From Sedimenticola sp. (GTDB lineage: Bacteria; Pseudomonadota; Gammaproteobacteria; Chromatiales; Chromatiaceae), in the NCBI GenBank assembly GCA_026992075.1, contig JALXAM010000001.1, positions 26,504 to 90,503 of the forward strand: DNA of 64,000 nucleotides. Reading direction: 5' to 3'. Positions within the stretch are counted from its first letter, which is position 1, and every line of letters begins with the position of its first letter. Below, piece by piece: positions 57,664-64,000 of the stretch. A program made the translations under genes and the position numbers. The notes below the pieces were generated by a model. The model was not told where the DNA came from and made no database searches. It was given only the letters and a program-made list of their open reading frames with translations.

Positions 57664-59681
57664 CAGGGCAGCATGTCCAGCGACAGGGGGAAGACCGAAT
57701 CGCCATCCACCGGACCGCCATCCAGGCTGATCCAGAGGTCGGTGTTGTCATGCAGCGCCTGGTAGTAGGCGATCTTCTCCTCCAGGCCCCGCAGGAACTC
57801 GATCTGGCGCCGTGCCGGCCAGTTCTGCCAGTCCTCCAGCGACAGGTTCATCACCTCGCCCCGGTAGGGCAGCCCCTCGATGTAGTCGCCGATGAGCCCC
57901 AGGTCAGCCAGGCTGGCCCCCTCCCCCGCCGTGGTGGCGGTGGTGCGACCCAGCCGCTCGGGATCCCGGGAGACGGTGGCGGCCAGGCTCTTGAGTTCGT
58001 CCAGGAAATTCTGCGGCGACAACACCCCCTCCTCGGCCCGCTCCAGCACCTGCTTGAGCACCGACTGCAGGTCCGACAGCTGGTCCCGGGTGAGCAGCAC
58101 CCGCACCTCCACGGTGCGCCGCGCCGGCTCCAGGGGATCGCGATCCACCATCCAGGCATCGAACACCCTGGGGATGTTGCCCTGCCCTTTTTGCAGGTAC
58201 TGCATGCGCAGCGCATAACCCAGGCGGGCCACCTTGGATTGCAGCTCCGCCAGCTGGGGGGTGGGCGGAGGCGCGGGTTGGCCGGCCGGAACTTCCTCCT
58301 CTTTTTCTCCTTCGGCTTTGGAGGAATTGACCGAACCACCCTGGGCCACCAGCTGCACCAGCTGCTGCGACAGGGCGTCCACCACCTGGCCGAACTCCTC
58401 GAGATCCCCGGTGGGCACGCCGTAATAGAGGCTGCCGATGCCGGGATAGTCGCTCAGCCGCCTGTACTGGGCGGCCGCCTTATCATGATCGGCCATCACC
58501 GAGGGGGTGAGCAGATGCAGCACGAAGAGGGCGATGCCGTTGTCCAGCGCCAGCCGCCTCAGCGCCTCGGTGCTGAGACCGGTACTGGAGAGGGGATCGT
58601 CCCCCTCGCGGGCCCCGGCATCGGTGATGAGAACGATGAAGCGGGCTTCGTGCTCCGACCAGTCCATGCCCTCGATGGCCTCGCGCACCCCGGCGTAGGC
58701 GTCCTCGCGAAAATCACGGCTGGAGACGGTGGCCGCCTTGAGCTGCTCCACCTTCTCCAGAAAGACCCCGGGGTTGGCCCCCTCCTGCAGGGTGACATAG
58801 GTGCGCGCCACGTAGTCCAGGCCGGGCACCGCACTGGTGTTGTCACGGAAGGCCACCAGTCCGAAGCTCACCTTGCCCAGCTGGCCGCTGTCCCCCAGCT
58901 GATCGTAGATGCGGCTCACCGCCTGGCGGGTGCGCTCGATGTATTCGTCCATGGAGAGACTTGCGTCGATGACGAAGACGATGCCGGCGGAATAGTCGTC
59001 GCCCCCGTCCTCCTTCCTGGCATCCCCGGGCGCCGGGGAGGCGGCCACCGGCTCCACCGGCCTGGCGCTCTCTTCCACCAGGGGAACGCTGGCGATCTTG
59101 AGCAGCCGCGCCTTCTCCTCCCGCAGCCAGGTCTCCCGGTAATCGAGGATGGGCACCAGGTAGAAATCCTTGCGGATGTCCACGTAGCCCTCGGGCTGCA
59201 TGGCGATCACCGGCGAGCCGGGTTCCAGCTGCCCGGACACCGCCTGCTGGTACAGGGTGCGCCAGCGCTCCGCCCCCTGCTGCAACGCCTGTTGCAGCGA
59301 GGCGCGGTCCCGGAACAGCAGCACCCGATCGTGACCCGCCGGGTCGCGGAACACCAGGGTGAGCCCCTGGTTCCATTGGATGGCGTCCCGCTCCCGCAGC
59401 CACCCCGACAGTGTGCCGTGGCGATCGCTGCCCAGCAGCAGCCAGGGCTCGCCCCCCTGCTCCTTGCGCTGGTAGACATAGAAGACGCTGAAGGGGGTCA
59501 CCGGCTGACCGGCTTGCACGTCACCCGGCTGGTCCACCAGTTGCGCGCCGGGCACCGTCACCACCCGCTGGTAGAGCGAATGCTTGCCCGGCATCAGCAG
59601 CGGTTTCGAAGGCGCCGCCTGCACCACAAACGAGACCAGCAGCAGGGCCAGCAGCCACCAGCGAGAAAAATCGGTTTTCAC
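57663..59681 (-). CDS. Exported VWA-domain protein of unknown function
   Basis: A 672-residue protein. A signal peptide (WWLLALLLVSFVVQAA) is followed by an N-terminal domain with VYQRKEQGGEPWLLLGSD, resembling the region after the kinase domain of PpkA-like proteins. A von Willebrand A domain has an intact MIDAS motif DASLSMDEYIERT at about residue 240. Thr and Asp ligands are plausible in the later part (LITDAGAREGDD). The C-terminal 200 residues are mainly helical. The GTG start at 59681 overlaps the stop of the Sel1 gene by 4 nt. No kinase domain is present. Confidence 0.75.
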   Translation of the reverse strand: MKTDFSRWWLLALLLVSFVVQAAPSKPLLMPGKHSLYQRVVTVPGAQLVDQPGDVQAGQPVTPFSVFYVYQRKEQGGEPWLLLGSDRHGTLSGWLRERDAIQWNQGLTLVFRDPAGHDRVLLFRDRASLQQALQQGAERWRTLYQQAVSGQLEPGSPVIAMQPEGYVDIRKDFYLVPILDYRETWLREEKARLLKIASVPLVEESARPVEPVAASPAPGDARKEDGGDDYSAGIVFVIDASLSMDEYIERTRQAVSRIYDQLGDSGQLGKVSFGLVAFRDNTSAVPGLDYVARTYVTLQEGANPGVFLEKVEQLKAATVSSRDFREDAYAGVREAIEGMDWSEHEARFIVLITDAGAREGDDPLSSTGLSTEALRRLALDNGIALFVLHLLTPSVMADHDKAAAQYRRLSDYPGIGSLYYGVPTGDLEEFGQVVDALSQQLVQLVAQGGSVNSSKAEGEKEEEVPAGQPAPPPTPQLAELQSKVARLGYALRMQYLQKGQGNIPRVFDAWMVDRDPLEPARRTVEVRVLLTRDQLSDLQSVLKQVLERAEEGVLSPQNFLDELKSLAATVSRDPERLGRTTATTAGEGASLADLGLIGDYIEGLPYRGEVMNLSLEDWQNWPARRQIEFLRGLEEKIAYYQALHDNTDLWISLDGGPVDGDSVFPLSLDMLP

Positions 59682-60340
59682 CTTGCCTTCCACTCCTGCA
59701 ACCACAATGCGGCTCGCTCGTCCCCCGCCACCGCCTGCTTCTCCACCAGCGCCAGCAGACGCTGCAACCGCTGCTGCGCCTCGGCATCGCCCAGTTCCGC
59801 CGCCCGGCGATACCACTTGTGCGCCTGCACCAGGTCCGGCTCCTCGAACACGCTGCGGGCCGGGTCGAAGGAGACGGGATCCGCCTGCTCCGCCAGCGCC
59901 ATGGCCGCCGCCGCGCTGCCCTCCCGGGCGGCCTTGAAATAGAGCAGCCAGGCATCCGCCAGCTGGCCGGACCGTTCGAACTGGCGCGCCTTCTCCAGCA
60001 GCTGCCCCGGGCTCACCTGACCAGCGGCAGCCAGCCAGCTCCGGGCCGCCGATCCCTCCGGCCCCGGTGCAGCAGGGCTGGAAGTTTCTTCTGCCGGCCG
60101 GGAAGGAGCCGCCGCCTCCGCATCGGCAGCGGTCTTCTCCTGGTGCGATTCCGGTGGTTCCGTCTCGACTTTTCGGGACTCAGCCTTTTCAGGCTGGACC
60201 TGGACCGGCGGCGTTGGAATGGCTTCCACCGGCTTGCGCTGGTCATCGGGCACCAGCAGGATCGCCGTCACCGTGGCGGCCACCACCACGCCGATGGCGA
60301 CCCACAGGCGGGCGCGGCTCTCTTGCGGTTGCTCGTTCAT
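59678..60340 (-). CDS. Membrane-anchored Sel1/TPR-like repeat protein
   Basis: A 220-residue protein. A short cytoplasmic N-terminus and one transmembrane helix (LWVAIGVVVAATVTAILLVP) are followed by a Pro/Glu/Ala-rich linker. The C-terminal Sel1-like repeats have ADAWLLYFKAAREGSAAAAM, then AHKWYRRAAELGDAEAQQRL. It probably projects into the periplasm and binds partners. First gene of the four-gene operon with the VWA and ABC proteins. Confidence 0.75.
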   Translation of the reverse strand: MNEQPQESRARLWVAIGVVVAATVTAILLVPDDQRKPVEAIPTPPVQVQPEKAESRKVETEPPESHQEKTAADAEAAAPSRPAEETSSPAAPGPEGSAARSWLAAAGQVSPGQLLEKARQFERSGQLADAWLLYFKAAREGSAAAAMALAEQADPVSFDPARSVFEEPDLVQAHKWYRRAAELGDAEAQQRLQRLLALVEKQAVAGDERAALWLQEWKAR

Positions 60341-60453
60341 CGTGGCGCTGGAATCGGTGACGAGAATAAGGAATGGGCAGGAAAGGGCTACGCCTCACTG
60401 GAAAGGAGCGATATTATCGCAAAACCTCCAAACCTGTAACGGCCCGCCTAGCC

Positions 60454-61077
60454 ATGATCAAAAGATGCCCCTGGTGGCTGCTGTTTCTCCTGCTGCCCCT
60501 GGCCGCCTGCGCGGACCAGACCCTGCCTGGAAGCCGCAACTACCTGGACAGCCTGCGCAGCTTCTGGCAGGAGATCTATCCTGACGGTGGTGAGACCCTC
60601 TACTGCGGCTACCGCTTCCGCCCCTTCGACCGCCGCGTCAATGCTGAGCACGTCTACCCCATGAGCTGGGTCACCCGCCAGTTACGCTGCGGCAACCGGG
60701 ACCGCTGCCGCCGCACCAGCGCCCGTTTCAATCGCATCGAGTCGGACATGCACAACCTCTACCCCGCCCTGGCCCGGGTGAACGAGGCGCGGGGCGCCAT
60801 GGCCTTCGGCGAGGTGCCGGGGGAACGCCATCTGTTCGCGGGTTGCGATTTCGAGATCGACCATCGCAAGCGGCGCGTGGAACCACGTCCCGAGGCGCGT
60901 GGCCGCATCGCCCGGGCCCTGCTCTACATGGCCGACACCTATGGCCTCACCCTCTACGAGCGCCAGCGGCGGCTGATGGAGAAATGGAACCGCCAATATC
61001 CCCCCGATGCCGCGGAGCGGCGCCACAACCGCCGGGTGGCGAAACTGCAGGGAAGCGCCAATCCCTGGATCCGCTGA
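60454..61077 (+). CDS. endA: Periplasmic endonuclease I (EndA)
   Basis: A 207-residue exported nuclease. The signal peptide MIKRCPWWLLFLLLPLAACA may carry a lipobox. It contains the endonuclease I signature VNAEHVYPMSW and SDMHNLYPALARVNEARGAM. The His in EHVYP is the expected catalytic residue and the Asn in MHNL a metal ligand. The start at the signal peptide is chosen over an in-frame ATG 27 codons upstream. It would degrade double-stranded DNA in the periplasm. Confidence 0.88.
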   Translation: MIKRCPWWLLFLLLPLAACADQTLPGSRNYLDSLRSFWQEIYPDGGETLYCGYRFRPFDRRVNAEHVYPMSWVTRQLRCGNRDRCRRTSARFNRIESDMHNLYPALARVNEARGAMAFGEVPGERHLFAGCDFEIDHRKRRVEPRPEARGRIARALLYMADTYGLTLYERQRRLMEKWNRQYPPDAAERRHNRRVAKLQGSANPWIR

Positions 61078-61131
61078 CCGCCCGGGTTGCCGATGGGTTA
61101 GAATCCAGCAAATTTTCTGCCCGGAATGCCC

Positions 61132-62196
61132 ATGAGCGAACTGAAGAACGATCGACTGCTGCGCGCCCTGCTGCGTCAGCCCGTGGACGTCACCCCCGTC
61201 TGGATGATGCGCCAGGCCGGCCGCTACCTGCCGGAGTATCGCGCCACCCGGGAGAAGGCCGGCGATTTCATGTCCCTGTGCCGCAGCCCGGAGCTGGCCT
61301 GCGAGGTGACCCTGCAACCGCTGGAGCGTTTCCCGCTGGACGCCGCCATCCTCTTCTCCGACATCCTCACCGTGCCCGACGCTATGGGGCTGGGCCTCTA
61401 CTTCGAGGAGGGAGAAGGGCCCCGTTTCGAGCGCTCCGTGCGGGACCGCGCCGCGGTGAAGGCGCTGCCCGTTCCCGATCCCGAGCAGGAGCTGCGCTAC
61501 GTCATGGATGCGGTGCGCACCATCCGCCGGGAACTGCATGGCCGGGTGCCCCTCATCGGCTTCTCCGGCAGCCCCTGGACCCTGGCCACCTACATGGTGG
61601 AGGGAGGCAGCACCAAGAACTTCGCTCTCGCCAAGAGCATGATGTTCGACCAGCCCGAGCTGATGCACGCCTTGCTGGACAAGCTGGCGCGGGCGGTCAC
61701 CGCCTACCTCAACGCCCAGATCGCCGCCGGCGCCCAGGCGGTGATGATCTTCGACACCTGGGGCGGCACCCTCACCCCCGAGGATTACCGCGAATTCTCC
61801 CTCGCCTACATGCAGCGCATCGTGGAGGGGCTCACGCGGGAATCGGAGGGACGACAGGTGCCGGTGATCCTCTTCACCAAGGGGGGCGGCCAGTGGCTGG
61901 AGCCCATGGCAGAAACCGGTGCCGACGCCCTGGGGCTGGACTGGACCACCGACATCGGCGAGGCGCGACGCCGGGTGGGGGACCGGGTGGCGCTGCAGGG
62001 CAACCTGGATCCCTGCGTGCTCTACGCCTCACCCGGGGCGATCCGCCGCGCCGTTGGACGGGTACTGGAGCACTACGGCAAGGGCACCGGCCACGTCTTC
62101 AACCTGGGCCACGGCATCCATCCCACCATCGACCCGGACCACGCCGCCGCCATGATCGATGCGGTACACGAGCTGAGCCGGCCTTATCACTCCTGA
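61132..62196 (+). CDS. hemE: Uroporphyrinogen decarboxylase
   Basis: A 354-residue heme-pathway enzyme that decarboxylates uroporphyrinogen III. The N-terminus [20 protein letters not shown] and [15 protein letters not shown] are nearly identical to E. coli HemE. The catalytic Asp lies in [28 protein letters not shown] completes the family signature. The ATG at 61132 has GGA 6 nt upstream, while the ATG at 61126 abuts it. A TAGAAT hexamer (61099-61104) could be a -10. Confidence 0.95.
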   Translation: MSELKNDRLLRALLRQPVDVTPVWMMRQAGRYLPEYRATREKAGDFMSLCRSPELACEVTLQPLERFPLDAAILFSDILTVPDAMGLGLYFEEGEGPRFERSVRDRAAVKALPVPDPEQELRYVMDAVRTIRRELHGRVPLIGFSGSPWTLATYMVEGGSTKNFALAKSMMFDQPELMHALLDKLARAVTAYLNAQIAAGAQAVMIFDTWGGTLTPEDYREFSLAYMQRIVEGLTRESEGRQVPVILFTKGGGQWLEPMAETGADALGLDWTTDIGEARRRVGDRVALQGNLDPCVLYASPGAIRRAVGRVLEHYGKGTGHVFNLGHGIHPTIDPDHAAAMIDAVHELSRPYHS

Positions 62197-62208
62197 ACCG
62201 GCCGCTGC

Positions 62209-62279
62209 CGTAGGGCGGGCAAAGCGCAGCGTGCCCGCCACGGGTTGACGGGCACGGCCTGAGGGCCTTTGCCCGTCCT
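62209..62279. repeat. REP-like palindromes, copy C (two units, hemE-coq7)
   Basis: Two adjacent hairpins of the GTAGG-NN-GGGCAAAG family. The first is GGCGGGCA / TGCCCGCC (62214-62221 and 62232-62239) and the second is GACGGGCA / TGCCCGTC (62247-62254 and 62270-62277). They lie between convergent genes and may end both transcripts. Confidence 0.8.
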
Positions 62280-62302
62280 GCTCCGTGGGCGAGCGAGGCC
62301 TG

Positions 62303-62953
62303 CTACAACCGGTAGACGGTGGTGGTCATCACCTTGGACATGAGCTTCATGGCCAGCTTCACTGGCTTCGGCAACTCCACCCCGCCGTGGGCGCGGGCCT
62401 TCTGGCCGTGGCGGATCTCGTCCTCCTTCATCTGCTCGAGGATGGCCCGGGTGCGGCAGTCGCTCTCGGGCACCTGCGCCAGGTGCTCGTCGAGATGCCC
62501 CTCCACCTGCTTCTCGGTCTCGGAGACGAAACCCAGGCTCCACTTGTCGCCTGCCAGACCGGCGGCGGCCCCCAGGGCAAAGGAACCGGCGTACCAGAAG
62601 GGGTTGAGCAGGCTCAGCCGCCCACCCAGCTCCTCCACCCGCTCCTCGCACCAGGCCAGGTGGTCGTTCTCCTCCCGCGCCGAGCGCTCCATGGCACGCT
62701 TCACCTCCGGTTTGCGTGCGGTGAGCGCCTGCCCCTGATAGAGCGCCTGGGCGCACACCTCACCGGTGTGGTTGATGCGCATCAGCCGCGCCACGTGATC
62801 CCGTTTCTCCTCCGGCAGCTCGGAATGGCTGCAGGCCTCCGCCGGATTGGGCCGTTCGGTCACCAGGGGCCTGCCGAACAGGGTGCGCAGCGCCTGGTCG
62901 AAATTGAGGATCAGGTGGTCGATGGTGGTGAGGTTTCTATTTACGGGATTCAT
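62303..62953 (-). CDS. coq7: Ubiquinone biosynthesis hydroxylase Coq7
   Basis: A 216-residue di-iron monooxygenase that hydroxylates demethoxyubiquinone. It has RLMRINHTGEVCAQALYQGQ, EENDHLAWCEERVEELGGRL and MKEDEIRHGQKA. The Glu and His ligands of the di-iron centre are in these segments. The ATG at 62953 (MNPVNRNLTTIDH) fits the family; an upstream GTG adds five codons. Coq7 replaces the FAD enzyme UbiF in many gammaproteobacteria. Confidence 0.92.
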   Translation of the reverse strand: MNPVNRNLTTIDHLILNFDQALRTLFGRPLVTERPNPAEACSHSELPEEKRDHVARLMRINHTGEVCAQALYQGQALTARKPEVKRAMERSAREENDHLAWCEERVEELGGRLSLLNPFWYAGSFALGAAAGLAGDKWSLGFVSETEKQVEGHLDEHLAQVPESDCRTRAILEQMKEDEIRHGQKARAHGGVELPKPVKLAMKLMSKVMTTTVYRL

Positions 62954-62974
62954 GATCAATTCATGCACTCAGGG

Positions 62975-63048
62975 CGTAGGATGGGCAAAGGCCGCCAGGC
63001 CGTGCCCATCGGTCCATGGCGGGCACGCTGCGCTTTGCCCGCCCTACG
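62975..63048. repeat. REP-like palindromes, copy D (two units)
   Basis: Hairpins GATGGGCA / TGCCCATC (62980-62987 and 63003-63010) and GGCGGGCA / TGCCCGCC (63018-63025 and 63036-63043). The outer sequences CGTAGG and CCTACG also pair, giving a cruciform arrangement. It lies between the coq7 start and the solitary HicB stop. Confidence 0.8.
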
Positions 63049-63059
63049 GTGACTTGAGC

Positions 63060-63281
63060 TTACCCAACCGCAATCTCCACTTGCGTCACATACACTTCGT
63101 TTCCCATGCGGGACTCGATCTCTTCCCTGGAAGCGGTTTCAAAGAAAAGCTCAAGAGCTTCCTTCAGGTTGTTTTTTGCCTCTTCAATACTTTCTCCCTG
63201 GCTCGCCACATCGACCTCCGGGCAAAGCGCCACATAACCGCCATCTTCCTTTTCGATTATCACTGTCAATTGTTTGTACAC
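63060..63281 (-). CDS. Solitary HicB-like protein
   Basis: A 73-residue HicB fold protein: LTVIIEKEDGGYVALCPEVD, then SQGESIEEAKNNLKEALELF. It resembles the antitoxin at 16911-17129, but no hicA gene lies on either side. A GGAGAG ribosome-binding site precedes the GTG start by 5 nt. Its codon use is more AT-rich than the neighbours, suggesting acquisition. It could be an orphan antitoxin or a remnant of a lost pair. Confidence 0.82.
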   Translation of the reverse strand: MYKQLTVIIEKEDGGYVALCPEVDVASQGESIEEAKNNLKEALELFFETASREEIESRMGNEVYVTQVEIAVG

Positions 63282-63320
63282 CTTGACTCTCCGCCCTTGG
63301 TCAATTCGTAACTTTTTATT

Positions 63321-64000
63321 TTACTCCTTTTCCACCAACAACTGCCTCGCCAGCAGAACCACCGGGTGAACGAACTCCACCTCCGGCACCAGCCCCTCCA
63401 GGTGCACCCCGCAACCGGCATTGGCGGTGACCAGGTAACGCGGCGCCAGCCGGCGGATCTCCTCTGCCAGCGGGGCGCCGATCCGGCGCGCCTGCCCGGG
63501 ATGCTCCAGGAAGGCCAACCCCCCTGCCCCGCAACAGCCGCCGGCCCGGCCCACCTCCACCACCTCCAGACCGGGGGTGGCGGCCAGCAGGCGGCGCACC
63601 GCATCGCTGCCCTGGAGCCCATTCTCCAGTGTGCAGGGCAGGTGCAGGGCCACCCGCTCCTCCAGGGGCCGGAATGCCAGCCGCTCCAGCGCCCCGTGCT
63701 CCACCAGGAAAGCGGCGATGTCCCGATAAGAGGGCAGCAACTCTGCCAGCCGCACGCCACAGCCGCTGGAGACCCCCACCACGGTGTCCACCTCCACGAA
63801 GGCCGTCTGGCAGGTTTCGGCCAGGCTCGCCGCCCGCTTCAGCTCGCCGGCATGCTGCGCCAAGGCGCCGCAACAGAGCCGCTGCCGGGGCACTCGCACC
63901 TCGTAACCGGCCGCAGCGAGCAGCTCTCCCGCCGCGGCCAGCGCCGCGCCATCCAGCAACTCCCCGGTGCAGCCGGCAAAGAGCCCCACCCGCCCCAGGC
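63321..64000 (-). CDS. glcF: Glycolate oxidase iron-sulfur subunit-like protein (3' part)
   Basis: The reading frame continues through the right edge of the window; about 226 C-terminal residues are visible. Two CCG domains are present. The first has GLFAGCTGELLDG, RLCCGALAQHAGELKRA and SSGCGVRL, and the second LHLPCTLENGLQG, GGCCGAGGLAFLEH and NAGCGVHL. This matches GlcF-type subunits, which pass electrons from the flavin subunit. The ferredoxin-like N-terminus lies outside. Glycolate made by Gph is a possible substrate. A lactate-type LldE-like relative cannot be excluded. Confidence 0.78.
   Translation of the reverse strand, partial: LGRVGLFAGCTGELLDGAALAAAGELLAAAGYEVRVPRQRLCCGALAQHAGELKRAASLAETCQTAFVEVDTVVGVSSGCGVRLAELLPSYRDIAAFLVEHGALERLAFRPLEERVALHLPCTLENGLQGSDAVRRLLAATPGLEVVEVGRAGGCCGAGGLAFLEHPGQARRIGAPLAEEIRRLAPRYLVTANAGCGVHLEGLVPEVEFVHPVVLLARQLLVEKE

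Overview
The window is about 64 kb of GC-rich, densely coding chromosome from a chemolithotrophic, sulfur-oxidizing gammaproteobacterium, probably related to Chromatiales-type lineages. The evidence is the leading qmoAB-hdrCB cluster of the reverse (oxidative) APS pathway, a Pseudomonas/Chromatiales-style gene order (ilvE-waaFCGP, gph-trpE, parAB-atp) and a Vfr-like Crp. No rRNA, tRNA, CRISPR array, transposase or prophage was seen. The species cannot be named from this sequence.

Layout. 1-5095 (+): qmoA (5' end missing), qmoB, hdrC-like and hdrB-like genes. They form an APS-reductase-associated electron-transfer module in which soluble HdrCB replaces the membrane QmoC. 5132-16709 (-): uvrD, glnE, ilvE, a small zinc-binding protein, then a tightly overlapping LPS-core cluster (waaF, cysC, waaC, waaG, rfaP, an atypical LPS kinase) with an APS kinase embedded in it. 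16735-20136 (-): hicBA toxin-antitoxin, a large palindromic MITE-like element, and feoABC under a Fur-box-like site. 20278-23279: yaaA, a lytic transglycosylase, an OsmC protein and crp. 23333-29170 (-): rpe, gph, trpE, trpG, trpD, trpC, interrupted by several palindromic repeats. 29239-37383 (-): priA, argS, a SPOR protein, a FIST sensor and a PAS-GGDEF-EAL protein.

37723-45930: a lipoprotein and a fructosamine-kinase-like gene (+), folA overlapping an arfA-like gene that contains its own terminator hairpin, a 44-residue acidic small protein, a frameshifted AI-2E-type transporter, an FNR-box hemerythrin, glmS, glmU and a SlyD-type isomerase. 46030-55687 (-): rsmG, parA, parB and the complete atpIBEFHAGDC operon with a recognizable promoter and terminator. 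55691-60340 (-): an uncharacterized Sel1 / VWA / ABC-ATPase / ABC-permease operon directly upstream of rsmG. 60454-64000: endA, hemE, coq7, a solitary HicB and the 3' part of a glcF-like gene.

The most unusual structure is a family of four intergenic elements (25877-25982, 45128-45235, 45290-45397, 47941-48043). Each has a conserved 50-52 nt core that can fold into two mini-hairpins with TCC-type loops. Each core sits on a 26-28 bp near-perfect inverted repeat whose sequence is almost entirely different at every locus. One copy lies inside the ATP synthase operon, one inside the trp operon, and two face each other upstream of glmU. Two simpler families of REP-like palindromes are also scattered through intergenic regions.
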